The notes under the pieces were generated by a model that had not been told where the DNA came from, did no database searches, and saw only the letters and a program-made list of their open reading frames with translations. Both the position numbers and the translations under genes were made by a program. A DNA stretch of 46,367 nucleotides from an uncultured Bacilli bacterium (lineage in GTDB: Bacteria; Bacillota_I; Bacilli_A; RF39; UBA660), in NCBI GenBank assembly GCA_910589335.1, contig CAJUTW010000005.1, positions 1 to 46,367 on the forward strand. The letters run 5' to 3'. Positions 32,515 to 41,522 of this stretch are shown here, piece after piece. Each line of letters begins with the position of its first letter. Position 1 is the first letter of the stretch.

Positions 32515-33199
32515 TACTATAAGTTCCTTTCTGTTTAAAATTTACTAAATGACCATCTTTTAAAGTTATAACTTGCTTTTTCATTTTATTAACAATTTCT
32601 TTGTCATGTGTTGCCATAATTATTGTTGTTCCTCTTGTTTTATTAATACTTTCTAAAACTTTCATTATCTCCATACTTTTTTCTGGATCTAAATTACCAG
32701 TAGGCTCATCACATAATAACATTTTTGGATTATTAACTATTGCTCTTGCAATTGCTACTCTTTGTTGTTCTCCTCCTGATAATTGATCAGGATAATTGTG
32801 AACTTTATTTTTTAAACCTACATCTTCTAGGGCTTTTAAAACGTATTTTCTTATTTTGTCTTTCTTTTCACCAATACATTCTAAAGCAAATGCAACATTT
32901 TCAAAAACTGTTAATTTAGGTAAAAGACGATAATCTTGAAACACTATACCTAGTTGTCTTCTAAGTTTATATACTTTTTTATTTTTTAATCTTGCAACAT
33001 CAAGTCCTCCAACTATTATTTGTCCTTTAGTAGGCTTTTCTTCGCGATATAGCATTTTTATTAAAGTACTTTTTCCACTTCCTGAACCTCCTATAATAAA
33101 GACAAATGAGCCTTTTTCTATTGCTAAGTTTAAATCGTAGATGGCAGTTACTCCATTTCGATATTTTTTTTCAACATTTTTCACTCTAATTAAGTCCAT
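32501..33199 (-). CDS. ftsE: Cell-division ATP-binding protein FtsE
   Basis: 232 residues, a full ABC ATPase: Walker A IIGGSGSGKST, Q-loop VFQDYRLLP, signature LSGGEQQRV, Walker B MLLCDEPTGNLDPE and H-loop ATHDKEIV. The YRLLPKLTVFENVAFALE stretch is typical of FtsE. AAGGTGGTGA precedes ATG. First gene of ftsE-ftsX-M23; the unit begins just downstream of the terminator of the yitT genes. Confidence 0.96.
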   Translation of the reverse strand: MDLIRVKNVEKKYRNGVTAIYDLNLAIEKGSFVFIIGGSGSGKSTLIKMLYREEKPTKGQIIVGGLDVARLKNKKVYKLRRQLGIVFQDYRLLPKLTVFENVAFALECIGEKKDKIRKYVLKALEDVGLKNKVHNYPDQLSGGEQQRVAIARAIVNNPKMLLCDEPTGNLDPEKSMEIMKVLESINKTRGTTIIMATHDKEIVNKMKKQVITLKDGHLVNFKQKGTYSNEAN

Positions 33200-33273
33200 C
33201 TATTGTATCACCACCTTAGTTTATTTCCATTATAACATAAAAATTTGTAGAAAAAAAGATACCATTTATTTAC

Positions 33274-33304
33274 AAAAAAAGATAGTTTTACAAATCGACT
33301 ATCT
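33274..33304 (-). terminator. Terminator of the prfB-yitT operon
   Basis: AGATAGT pairs with ACTATCT; on the minus strand TTTTTTT follows. It separates the yitT genes from ftsE. Confidence 0.7.
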
Positions 33305-33308
33305 ATTT

Positions 33309-34163
33309 TTATCTTGCTCCTTCTACTTGATAAGAATCAGTTACAGTAAAGAAGGCATCTTTATCTATTTTTTTAATTCCTCTTGCTAGTTTAAAATATT
33401 CTTGAGAAGGAACTACTGTTAATAAAACATTTTTCTTTTTTTCAAAAAAACCTCCTTTAACTTCGAATATTGTTACACTATGATCTAATGATTTTATAAT
33501 ATAATTTTTTATTTTGTCTTCTTCACTTGTCATAATATAAAAAGCTTTATTATTAGAAATTCCTAACAATACTTTATCTAGTACTATATTATTTATATAT
33601 AAAAATATAATTGCAAACATAGCTTTAGTTGTTCCAAAAAAATATGTTCCTGCTAAAACGATTGATATATTTATAAATAAACTTGATTTTGCAATAGAAA
33701 TTTGTTTTTTTTCATATAAAACCTGACTTACGACAGGAAAACCTCCATTACTGAAACCAGTCTTATACATTAATCCATTTGCTAAACCACTAATTGCTCC
33801 TGCGAATATAACTAATAGGAGCATATCTGATGAATCTATTGCTATAAAGGTTGCTAGTGGTGATGTTATTTTAACGAGTAATGGATATAAAATACTGGCT
33901 ACAATTGTTCCTGCTGTTCTTTCTATACCAACAAATATAAAACTAAAAATAGCACAAAGACCTGATAAAATAAAAATCATTAATGCTGGATCTATTTTAT
34001 ATAAATGTTTTGTGATGATTGCTATACCTTGAGTACCTCCTGTAACTAGATTTAAAGGTAGTAAAAATATATTATAAAGAGTGGCACTTAAAAGAAGTGA
34101 TAACGCCATTAAAAGTATTCGCCATAGTTTTTTATTTTCTTTTAATTTCTTTATTATATTCAT
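33309..34163 (-). CDS. YitT-family membrane protein with DUF2179 domain (copy 2)
   Basis: 284 residues: five to six membrane helices (LYNIFLLPLNLVTGGTQGIA, SGLCAIFSFIFVGIE, AISGLANGLMYKTGFSNGG) and a C-terminal cytoplasmic DUF2179 domain (AFYIMTSEEDKIKNYIIKSL, VTIFEVKGGFFEKKKNVLLT, FFTVTDSYQVEGA). Transported substrate is unknown for the family. ATG follows the TAG of the upstream yitT with no gap, using GGAGGGG within that gene end. The two paralogues may form a hetero-oligomer. Confidence 0.85.
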   Translation of the reverse strand: MNIIKKLKENKKLWRILLMALSLLLSATLYNIFLLPLNLVTGGTQGIAIITKHLYKIDPALMIFILSGLCAIFSFIFVGIERTAGTIVASILYPLLVKITSPLATFIAIDSSDMLLLVIFAGAISGLANGLMYKTGFSNGGFPVVSQVLYEKKQISIAKSSLFINISIVLAGTYFFGTTKAMFAIIFLYINNIVLDKVLLGISNNKAFYIMTSEEDKIKNYIIKSLDHSVTIFEVKGGFFEKKKNVLLTVVPSQEYFKLARGIKKIDKDAFFTVTDSYQVEGAR

Positions 34164-35045
34164 CTATTCCCCTCCAAATACTTCATAGGTATCAGTTACA
34201 ATAAAAAAGGCTTCTTTATCAATTTGTTTTATACCTTCTTTTAACCTATAATAATCTTTTGTAGGAAGAACTGCCATTAATACATTTTCTTTATTTTTAG
34301 AGTAGCCTCCTTTTGCTTTAAAAACTGTTACTCCATGATTTAAATATTTAATAATAAAATTTTTTATTTCTTCTTCTCTGTCAGTTATTATATAAAATAT
34401 TTTACTATCTGATATTCCTAATACAACACGATCTGATATTAAACTTATAATATATAAAATAATAATGGAATACATCATACTATTTATACCAAAGAATAAT
34501 CCTGATGATAATACAATTAACCCATCACTAAAAAGCATACTTTTACCAAGAGTGATTTTACAGTATTTAGAAATTATTTGATTAATTATGTCTGTTCCTC
34601 CTGTTGTAAAACCTGCTTTAAAAACAAGTCCTGCACCAAAGCCATATAATATTCCACCAAATATAGCAGATAATAAAACTTGAGATGTATTTATTTTAAA
34701 AATATAATTTATATTTTCTGTTATAGCAATTAATAAAGGTAGAAGTATTGTTCCTAATATTGATGCTCTTGTTTTTTCTTTTCCTAATAAGAAGTAGCTT
34801 ATTAATATTAATATTAAATTCATTATTAAAATTGAAAGTGAATTATTTATATTAAAAAATCTATTTAATATAATCGCAATTCCTCCTACTCCACCTGGTA
34901 CTAAATTATTAGAAGCAATAAATATATTATAGGCTAAAGCTATAATAAAACATCCTAAAAAGAATTGAATAAATCTTTTTAAATATGATTTTTTATTTAT
35001 ATATTCTAAAAATCTTAAATCTTTATTCTTTGAAAATATATTCAT
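34164..35045 (-). CDS. YitT-family membrane protein with DUF2179 domain (copy 1)
   Basis: 293 residues, paralogous to the next gene throughout: helices with IIALAYNIFIASNNLVPGGV, LGKEKTRASILGTILLPLLI and YGFGAGLVFKAGFTTGGTDI, then DUF2179 with KIFYIITDREEEIKNFIIKY, VTVFKAKGGYSKNKENVLMA and FFIVTDTYEVFGG. It begins two bases after the prfB stop with AAGGAG overlapping the end of prfB, so it is translationally coupled. Family function is unknown. Confidence 0.85.
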   Translation of the reverse strand: MNIFSKNKDLRFLEYINKKSYLKRFIQFFLGCFIIALAYNIFIASNNLVPGGVGGIAIILNRFFNINNSLSILIMNLILILISYFLLGKEKTRASILGTILLPLLIAITENINYIFKINTSQVLLSAIFGGILYGFGAGLVFKAGFTTGGTDIINQIISKYCKITLGKSMLFSDGLIVLSSGLFFGINSMMYSIIILYIISLISDRVVLGISDSKIFYIITDREEEIKNFIIKYLNHGVTVFKAKGGYSKNKENVLMAVLPTKDYYRLKEGIKQIDKEAFFIVTDTYEVFGGE

Positions 35046-35047
35046 AT

Positions 35048-36146
35048 TTATAGCTCCTTTTTTAAATTACTTTCTATAAATTCGTCAATATCACCATCTA
35101 AAACTTTATTTACATTACTTGTTTCAACATTAGTACGATGATCTTTTACCATGGAATAAGGATGCATAACATAGCTTCTAATTTGAGATCCAAATTCTAT
35201 ATTTTTTTGATTTCCTTTTAGCTTATTTAATTCCTGTTCTTGTTCTTCTAATTTTTTTATTAATAGTTTATTTTTTAAGACTTTCATTGCTTGTTCTTTA
35301 TTTTGAATTTGACTTCTTTCATTTTGACAAGTAACAACTATTTTTGATGGAAGATGAGTAATTCTTACAGCTGAGTCTGTTGTATTAACACCTTGTCCTC
35401 CTGCCCCTGTTGAACGATAAACATCTATCTTAAGATCTTTTTCATCTATCTCTATACTTGTATCTTGGTCTATTTCAGGTGTAACTTCAACAGATGCAAA
35501 AGAAGTGTGTCTTCGCTTATTAGAATCAAATGGGGATAATCGAACTAGGCGATGAACCCCTTTTTCGTTTTTCAAATAACCATAAGCATTCAATCCTTTA
35601 ATTAAGATAGAAACACTTTTAAGACCTGCTTCATCTCCGTTCTGATAGTCTAAAATTGTTATTTTATAATTGTTTTTTTCTGACCATCTTGTATACATCC
35701 TATAAAGCATACTAGCCCAATCGCATGATTCTGTTCCTCCTGCACCTGGATGAATATCTAAGATACAATTATTTTTATCATAAGGTCCACTTAAAAGTAG
35801 GAGCTTATGTAAATTTTCAACATTAATATTTATCTTTTGAGTATTGTTTAATACTTCTTTTTCTAAGCTATTATCTGGTTCAACTTCTAATAATTCTATA
35901 ACTTCTAAGTTCGATAATATTTCATCTTTTATGTTTTCTATTTGATTTACTTCTTCTTTTAAATTATTTAAGTCTTTAATTACTATTTCAGCATTATTTC
36001 GATCATTCCAAAAATTAATATCTTCTGTTTTTTCTTGCAATAATTTTATTTTTTCTTGTTTAGATGAAATGTCAAAGTGACCTCCATAAATTATTGATAA
36101 TACTTAAATTATTTTCTAAGATTTTTTTTTGTTCATTTAATTCCAT
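35048..36146 (-). CDS. prfB: Peptide chain release factor 2, with programmed +1 frameshift
   Basis: Full protein 365 residues, made from join 36146-36075 and 36073-35048. ATG at 36146, behind AAAGGAG, encodes 24 codons ending WRSL, then UGA at 36074-36072. The slip site is CTT TGA C with an SD-like GGAGG just upstream in TATGGAGGTCA, the standard RF2 autoregulatory signal. After the shift the frame reads DISSKQEKIKLLQEK and on. RF2 features: SPF tripeptide in RLVRLSPFDSNKRRH (UGA/UAA recognition) and the GGQ loop in STGAGGQGVNTTDSAVR. When RF2 is scarce, UGA termination is slow and the shift yields more RF2. This also shows UGA is a stop here. The unit continues into two yitT genes. Confidence 0.97.
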
Positions 36147-36176
36147 AGTTATCTCCTTTATTAATTTATTATAAAT

Positions 36177-36186
36177 ATTATATCAA
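36177..36186 (-). promoter_or_regulatory. Extended -10 promoter of prfB
   Basis: Minus strand TTGATATAAT gives TGA plus TATAAT, about 30 bases upstream of the prfB ATG. Confidence 0.5.
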
Positions 36187-36306
36187 ATTTATGGATAAGC
36201 TTAATAATATTTCTTTCTATTATTTATTTTTAACTATATTTTTTTAATTATTCTTGAATTTTTTTACTTTTTTGGTATTTTTTTTTTAATATAACATATA
36301 TTAAAA

Positions 36307-36380
36307 GTGAGGAAGGTTCACTTTGTAGTGTGAAGATCCTCTGTATATAGATTAGGAGCATGAATAATTGCTCCTTTTTT
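36307..36380 (+). ncRNA. Candidate small structured RNA or attenuated leader
   Basis: A TATATT at 36297-36302 lies just before a compact structure: outer stem GAGGA (36309-36313)/TCCTC (36337-36341), AGG/GA internal loop, inner stem TTCAC (36317-36321)/GTGAA (36330-36334), then the terminator at 36354-36380. The predicted transcript is about 70 nt. It reads toward the tandem-HTH regulator 78 bases downstream, so it could be its attenuated leader or an independent sRNA. It matches no RNA family I know. Confidence 0.45.
36354..36380 (+). terminator. Strong rho-independent terminator
   Basis: AGGAGCA (36354-36360) pairs with TGCTCCT (36369-36375), loop TGAATAAT, then TTTTTT. It ends the candidate small RNA before the regulator gene. 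Confidence 0.85.
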
Positions 36381-36457
36381 ATTTTTAACAATATCGTATA
36401 TCCCCTAATTAATAATTTTTTGTAATTTTTGATGAAATAATTATTTTAGGTGATAAA

Positions 36458-36913
36458 ATGATAGTTAAAAATTTAAAAAATAGTCGTGAAGAGTTACAAT
36501 TAAAGCAAAAAGATGTTGCTGAACTTTTTGGTCTTCATACTTCTACAATTTCTGGATGGGAAACTGGCAAAGATCCTATACCTTTGTCTAGATTAGTTTA
36601 TTATGCTAATAAGTATTATTTAAGTTTAGATTATTTATTTGGTTTAATAGCTAAAAATGAGGAATATTACGAATTTAATTTGGACCTTGTAGTTTTAGCA
36701 GAAAATTTAACTAATTTAAGACTTTCTAAAAATCTTACACAAGATGATATTGCTAAAATACTTAATACTAGTCAATCTACATATTGTAATTATGAAAATG
36801 CTCGTAATACTATTAAAACATCATTTTTATTAGGTTTAGCAAAATATTATAGAAAAGATGATGAAGATTTTTCTATAGATAGTTTATTTGGTAGAATAAA
36901 AAAAAAGAACTAG
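36458..36913 (+). CDS. Regulator with two tandem XRE-type helix-turn-helix domains
   Basis: 151 residues with two HTH_3 domains: residues 5-62 (SREELQLKQKDVAELFGLHT, STISGWETGKDPIPLSRLVY, ANKYYLSLDYLFG) and 83-146 (NLRLSKNLTQDDIAKILNTS, QSTYCNYENARNTIKTSFLL, LAKYYRKDDED...SLFG). There is no other domain, so it would be a DNA-binding protein with two heads, perhaps contacting two half-sites without dimerising. AGGTGATAAA precedes ATG. It is the only plus-strand gene in this part of the chromosome and interrupts the secA-prfB linkage. It follows the candidate small RNA. Target unknown; autoregulation is plausible. Confidence 0.85.
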   Translation: MIVKNLKNSREELQLKQKDVAELFGLHTSTISGWETGKDPIPLSRLVYYANKYYLSLDYLFGLIAKNEEYYEFNLDLVVLAENLTNLRLSKNLTQDDIAKILNTSQSTYCNYENARNTIKTSFLLGLAKYYRKDDEDFSIDSLFGRIKKKN

Positions 36914-36969
36914 TTTTTATTTTAGAATGATTTATTTTATTAATAAAAAGACTTTAACTTTTATATATT

Positions 36970-37019
36970 AAGTGTGAAACTTAGCAATTATTTAAAAAAG
37001 TTTTACACTTTATTTTTTA
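36970..37019 (+). terminator. Terminator of the tandem-HTH gene
   Basis: AAGTGTGAAACTT (36970-36982) pairs with AAGTTTTACACTT (36998-37010) with one mismatch; a T-rich tract follows. Confidence 0.75.
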
Positions 37020-37126
37020 TAATAATTTTGATTAGACTTAACTATTAAAAACTGAAATAAATTCTGAGACAAAATTAAATAACCTAGTAGAAAAATTTAC
37101 AGAAGAATAAAAAGGGCAACAATACT

Positions 37127-37406
37127 ACTTTGTAATATGTTGCTCTTCAGCAATTTTAATTCTGTGTGATTCCACGGAATTAAAATTTCCATTATTAAAT
37201 TCTTCCCATAAACTATAATAATCAAATGAATTTTTATTTGACATCCAATTTCTAATTACTCCTGGAGGATCTTCAGAATTTGCTGATCTTGCTAAATCAG
37301 TTAATGAAATATAATTAACATTTTCTATCTTAATATTCCTACTTTATTTTCTTTTACTATTACACTTTTTGAATATCACGTGGACAAATTATGAAATTCG
37401 AGCCAT
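37127..37406 (-). pseudogene. KilA-N domain gene, decayed N-terminal fragment
   Basis: The minus strand reads NYISLTDLARSANSEDPPG, VIRNWMSNKNSFDYYSLWEE and FNNGNFNSVESHRIK, the N-terminal half of a KilA-N DNA-binding domain (typical: YISLTDIA ... VIxNWLRNxNT ... LWExLNNPxFN). It stops at TAG 37130 region before the second half. Upstream, VIVKENKVGIL continues in another frame and MARIS from an ATG at 37404-37406 in yet another, so at least two shifts have broken the start. Hairpins at 37117-37150 and 37159-37190 arise inside it. KilA-N proteins are phage and mobile-element genes; this is a relic next to secA. Confidence 0.65.
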
Positions 37407-37436
37407 TTTAATATTTTTTCAATTCTTGATTTTCTC

Positions 37437-39932
37437 TTATTTTCCACAACAATTTTTATATTTCAAACCAGAGCCGCAGCTGCAAATTTGATTTCGACCT
37501 ATTTTTTGACTTCTTTTTGGTTGTTTTTTAGTAGTTTTTTCTTCTTTATCATTTGTTATTATTTTTTTTGTTGTTTCTTTTCTTTCTATATTTTGTCTTA
37601 TCTCTGCTTTTAGTAAGAATATCGAAACATCTTTGTCTATTTTTTGTAGCATAGAATCAAATAAATCAAATCCTTCCATAGTATAAGCTCTTAAAGGATC
37701 TTCTTGAGCATAACCACGTAGGTGAATTCCTTCTCTTAAATGAGACATAGTGTTAATATGTTCCATCCAGTAATTATCTAGTACTTGTAATGTTATAACT
37801 TTTTCGAATTCTTGAACTATTTCTTCAGGTAAATCTTTAATTTTCTCTTCATATTCTTCTATAACTTTTTTAGATAAAAAATCAATTAACTCGTTTGCTT
37901 CTTTATCTTTAATATCATTTTCCGATAAATCAATTTTTAATAAGTTTTCATTAACAAACTCTGTTATCTCTCTAATATCATCCTCTGTTAAATAGTTTTC
38001 TGGTGGAATATGAGAATTAACTAAATCTTCTATATGATGTCTATAGGTAGTTAAAACCATTTCATGTATTGATGTGTTATCTAAAATCTTATTTCTTTTT
38101 TCATAGATAATTTCTCTTTGATTATTCATAACATCATCATATTGTAGTAAGCTTTTACGTATATCAAAATTATTTCCTTCTACTCTTTTTTGAGCTGTTC
38201 CAATTGATTTAGTGAATGTTTTACTTTGAATTGCTTGTTCTCCTAAACCCATTGACTCCATCATTGCACCAATTCTATCTGATCCAAAACGAACCATTAA
38301 GTCATCTTTCATCGAAACAAAGAATTGAGTATATCCTGGATCTCCTTGACGTCCTGAACGTCCACGCAATTGATTATCAATACGACGTGACTCATGACGC
38401 TCAGTTCCAACTACACACAAACCACCTAGTTCTTTTATTTCATCTGATAGTTTAATATCTGTACCACGACCTGCCATATTTGTTGCAATAGTTACTGATT
38501 TACTTTGACCTATTTTTGAAATAATTTCTGCTTCTCTTTCATGATTTTTTGCATTTAAAACTTCATGAGGAATATGTGCTTGTTTTAACAATCTGCTAAT
38601 TAGTTCACTTGTTTCAATAGCAATTGTTCCAATTAATACAGGTTGCCCTTCATTATATCTTTCTTTTACAAACTCTATTACTGCTTTATATTTTGCTTCT
38701 TTTGTAGCATAAACTAAATCGGGCGCATCTATTCTAATAACATCTTTATTAGTTGGAATTTCTATAACATACATATTATAAATGTTTCTAAATTCTTCTT
38801 CTTCAGTCTTTGCAGTACCTGTCATACCTGATAATTTTTTATACATTCTAAATAAATTTTGAAATGTAATTGTTGCTAAAGTTTTTGTTTCTTGATTAAT
38901 ATTTACGCCTTCTTTGGCTTCGATAGCTTGATGTAGTCCATCAGAATATGCTCTACCTTTCATTAAACGTCCAGTAAATTGATCAACTATTACTATTTCA
39001 CCATCTTGAACAACATAATCTACATCATTGTTCATTGCATAATTAGCACGAAGAGCTTGGTTTATAAAATGAAGTAATGTTGCATTATCTACATCATAAA
39101 GATTTTTTATTTTAAACATTTCTTCGGCTTTATCTGCTCCTAATTCTGTTAAGTTAACACTTTTTGTTTTTTCATCAAATATAAAATCTTTTTCAATAGT
39201 TAAACTTTTAGCATATTTATCTGCACTAGTATAAAGATTTACATTAGACATTTCCCCACCAGATATAATTAAAGGCGTTCTTGCTTCATCAATTAAAACT
39301 GAATCTACTTCATCTATGATTGCAAAGTTTAGAGGTCTTTGAACTCTTTCTTCTTTTTTAACTACCATATTATCTCTTAAATAATCAAATCCTATTTCAT
39401 TATTTGTAGAATATAATATATCACAATTATATGCAATTTGTTTTTCTTCTGATGTCATATCTCTTGTATTTACTCCTACTGTTAAACCTAGGAAACGATG
39501 AATTCCACCCATCCATTCAGCATCACGACTAGCTAGATATTCATTTACAGTTATAATATGAACTCCATCTCCACTTAAGGCATTTAAATATGCAGGAAGA
39601 ACAGATGTTAAGGTTTTACCTTCTCCTGTTTTCATTTCTGAGATATTTCCATAATGTATTGCAAGTCCACCCAAAATTTGAACAAAATAATGTTTTTCTC
39701 CTATAACACGAAATGATGCTTCTCTTGCTGTTGCAAAAGCTTCTACTAAGATATCTTCTAAAGTTTCTCCTTTACTTAATCTCTCTTTAAATTCGTTTGT
39801 TTTATTTTGTAGTTCTGTATCAGTTAATTTTGAATATTCTTCTTCTAATTCAAGAATTTGATTTGCTAGAACATTAAATCTTCTTAATTCTTTGTACTCA
39901 TGATCGAATAATTTTTTTAATATATTCATCAT
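37437..39932 (-). CDS. secA: Preprotein translocase ATPase SecA
   Basis: 831 residues. It drives export of unfolded proteins through SecYEG. Visible: Walker A EMKTGEGKTLTSVLPA, Walker B IIDEVDSVLIDEARTPLI, the preprotein-crosslinking region, NMAGRGTDIKL and RGRSGRQGDPG of the second motor domain, MEHINTMSHLREGIHLRGYAQ of the helical scaffold, and a C-terminal zinc motif CSCGSGLKYKNCCG that binds SecB-like partners or lipids. GGGAGATGG precedes two ATG codons. Gene order hpf - unknown - secA follows the Bacillus pattern, except that prfB is pushed about 1.3 kb away by accessory DNA. Confidence 0.98.
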   Translation of the reverse strand: MMNILKKLFDHEYKELRRFNVLANQILELEEEYSKLTDTELQNKTNEFKERLSKGETLEDILVEAFATAREASFRVIGEKHYFVQILGGLAIHYGNISEMKTGEGKTLTSVLPAYLNALSGDGVHIITVNEYLASRDAEWMGGIHRFLGLTVGVNTRDMTSEEKQIAYNCDILYSTNNEIGFDYLRDNMVVKKEERVQRPLNFAIIDEVDSVLIDEARTPLIISGGEMSNVNLYTSADKYAKSLTIEKDFIFDEKTKSVNLTELGADKAEEMFKIKNLYDVDNATLLHFINQALRANYAMNNDVDYVVQDGEIVIVDQFTGRLMKGRAYSDGLHQAIEAKEGVNINQETKTLATITFQNLFRMYKKLSGMTGTAKTEEEEFRNIYNMYVIEIPTNKDVIRIDAPDLVYATKEAKYKAVIEFVKERYNEGQPVLIGTIAIETSELISRLLKQAHIPHEVLNAKNHEREAEIISKIGQSKSVTIATNMAGRGTDIKLSDEIKELGGLCVVGTERHESRRIDNQLRGRSGRQGDPGYTQFFVSMKDDLMVRFGSDRIGAMMESMGLGEQAIQSKTFTKSIGTAQKRVEGNNFDIRKSLLQYDDVMNNQREIIYEKRNKILDNTSIHEMVLTTYRHHIEDLVNSHIPPENYLTEDDIREITEFVNENLLKIDLSENDIKDKEANELIDFLSKKVIEEYEEKIKDLPEEIVQEFEKVITLQVLDNYWMEHINTMSHLREGIHLRGYAQEDPLRAYTMEGFDLFDSMLQKIDKDVSIFLLKAEIRQNIERKETTKKIITNDKEEKTTKKQPKRSQKIGRNQICSCGSGLKYKNCCGK

Positions 39933-39960
39933 ACCATCTCCCTTAGTAATTTATTTTATC

Positions 39961-39988
39961 AAAAAAAAAGACTTGTGTTAAGCTTTTT
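39961..39988 (-). terminator. Hairpin between the unknown gene and secA
   Basis: AAAAG.CTT pairs with AAG.CTTTT with a bulge, and the minus strand then has nine T. It would end transcription coming from hpf before secA. Confidence 0.6.
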
Positions 39989-40019
39989 TCCTATTTTTAC
40001 AGTATTTCTTCATGTTTTT

Positions 40020-40598
40020 CTAAATATCTTTGCGATATAAAAACTTAACTTTTTGTTGTGGACCAATTTGATGATTATATTCCATAACTACTAATTTATT
40101 CATAATTTTTACTTGTTCTAGTAAATCCATATTTACAGATTCAAATCCCATTATTTTATATTTTGAATCTAGTGTTACTTTAAGAAATTTCTCTTTATTA
40201 TCATTTTCTTCACTTGATAGAATTGGACTACCTACATTTAAAATTTCTAAGTATTTTTGATAGATAAATTCTAATGAAAAAAGAAAACTATTTTTGTATT
40301 CTGAATCATTTCTCTTTTCTAATTCTTCTAATATACACTCTAATAATTCAAAAGAATCTTTTGGTAAAACTTTGATTTCTGAATCTGATAGAATCATATA
40401 ATAAGTACATACATAATATAGGCTTTTATCACATGCCATTAGCTTTTCTTTACTAGATGAATAATAGTTTGATAGCAAAAACAGAGATTCTTCTTCCAAG
40501 TCTTTTATTGAAATTTTGTTTTTTGTATTTAAAAATAAATACTCTTGAAATTTTTGCAAAAACATTAGATAAAAATAATTAAAATCTACTTTTCCCAT
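40020..40598 (-). CDS. Hypothetical 192-residue protein between hpf and secA
   Basis: Unrecognised. Mostly helical and acidic in the first 125 residues (FQEYLFLNTKNKISIKDLEE, LECILEELEKRNDSEYKNSF), then a beta-rich end (FLKVTLDSKYKIMGFESVN, VEYNHQIGPQQKVKFLYRK-like). No signal, membrane helix or cysteine motif. AGGTGATATAA precedes ATG, and the gene has terminators on both sides, so it is a real single-gene unit. Confidence 0.6.
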   Translation of the reverse strand: MGKVDFNYFYLMFLQKFQEYLFLNTKNKISIKDLEEESLFLLSNYYSSSKEKLMACDKSLYYVCTYYMILSDSEIKVLPKDSFELLECILEELEKRNDSEYKNSFLFSLEFIYQKYLEILNVGSPILSSEENDNKEKFLKVTLDSKYKIMGFESVNMDLLEQVKIMNKLVVMEYNHQIGPQQKVKFLYRKDI

Positions 40599-40650
40599 TT
40601 ATATCACCTGGTATTTTATATTATACTTTTTTGATAATTATAGCAAGTTA

Positions 40651-40679
40651 AAAAATAAAAAAGGCTAAAATTAGCCTTT
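40651..40679 (-). terminator. Terminator of hpf
   Basis: AAAGGCTAA pairs with TTAGCCTTT; TTTTTTATTTTTT follows on the minus strand. It ends right at the hpf stop. Confidence 0.8.
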
Positions 40680-41211
40680 ATTCTGATTCAATTAAACCAT
40701 AATTTCCATCTGTTCTTTTATAAACTACAGTTGGTTTATTAGTTTCACTATCTTTATACATATAAAATTCATGATTTAGTAATTCCATTTGAAGAATTGC
40801 TTCTTCTTCATTCATTGGTTTTACTTCGATAGTTTTTCTTTTAATAACTTTGTGTTCGTCTTCAATTTCTTCTTTAAAATCAATTTTTTCAAAATTAAAG
40901 TCATAACTAGCTTTATTTTGTTTTGCCATTAATTTTGTTTTGTTTTTTCTTACTTGTCTTTCTAATTTATCAATAGTTTTATCCACTGCTGCATAAAAAT
41001 CTTCTTTAGTTTCTTCTGATCTTAGAATAAATGATTTTAAAGGTATGGTAATTTCTACTGTTTGTTCATGATTTTTTACTTTTACTATGACATTTGCACG
41101 AACTGCATCACTATTTTCTAGATATTTTTCTAACTTTCCTAGCTTTTCATTAATATAATCTTTCATAGCATCAGTAATTTGCATTTTATCTCCTCTGATG
41201 ATAATTTCCAT
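40678..41211 (-). CDS. hpf: Ribosome hibernation-promoting factor, long form
   Basis: 177 residues, the long HPF type that dimerises 70S ribosomes into 100S particles in resting cells. The N-terminal S30AE domain is visible (MEIIIRGDKMQITDAMKDYI, LEKYLENSDAVRANVIVKVK, FYAAVDKTIDKLERQVRKNK), followed by a linker and the C-terminal dimerisation domain (VKPMNEEEAILQMELLNHEF, YMYKDSETNKPTVVYKRTDG, YGLIE). AAGGAGGCGATAGT precedes the ATG. Upstream of secA as in Bacillus. Confidence 0.95.
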   Translation of the reverse strand: MEIIIRGDKMQITDAMKDYINEKLGKLEKYLENSDAVRANVIVKVKNHEQTVEITIPLKSFILRSEETKEDFYAAVDKTIDKLERQVRKNKTKLMAKQNKASYDFNFEKIDFKEEIEDEHKVIKRKTIEVKPMNEEEAILQMELLNHEFYMYKDSETNKPTVVYKRTDGNYGLIESE

Positions 41212-41251
41212 ACTATCGCCTCCTTATATTTTGATTATAGCATATTAATAT

Positions 41252-41278
41252 AAAAATTGCTACTATATTATAGTAGCA
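41252..41278 (-). terminator. Terminator overlapping the cold-shock gene stop
   Basis: TGCTACTAT pairs with ATAGTAGCA with a three-base loop; TTTTTAT follows on the minus strand. Confidence 0.75.
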
Positions 41279-41484
41279 GTTTCTTTAAGTAATTTTACAT
41301 TTATCGCTTGGAATCCTTTACTAGTTTCAATAAGTTTGAATTCTACTAATTGATTTTCTGATAAAGTTTTATAACCATCTAATTCAATTGCTGAGTAATG
41401 AACAAAAATATCCTCATTTTCTCTAAAACCAATAAAACCATAACCTTTATCATTATTGAACCATTTCACGCGTCCAGTCATCAT
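41263..41484 (-). CDS. Cold-shock domain protein
   Basis: About 73 residues. RNP-1 is KGYGFIGF and RNP-2 is DIFVHYSAI, behind GRVKWFNND, so this is a single OB-fold nucleic-acid chaperone. The open frame reaches GTG at 41502, but known family members start with M(T)GxVKWFN. ATG at 41484 (or the next codon, 41481) fits the length and follows GAGGTG at ten bases. Confidence 0.93.
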   Translation of the reverse strand: MMTGRVKWFNNDKGYGFIGFRENEDIFVHYSAIELDGYKTLSENQLVEFKLIETSKGFQAINVKLLKETATII

Positions 41485-41522
41485 ACCTCTATAGCACCTC
41501 ACATTCTACCATCTTTTATTTT

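Noticed and set aside
37021..37116. Short plus-strand frame ending KLNNLVEKFTEE as a gene remnant
   Set aside because: Only about 20 codons, no recognisable homology or start; not distinguishable from chance.
37117..37190. Two strong hairpins (GGGCAACA/TGTTGCTC and TTTTAATTC/GAATTAAAA) as a structured RNA
   Set aside because: They fall within or at the edge of the KilA-N coding relic on the minus strand and lack a terminator T run. Coding origin is the simpler explanation.
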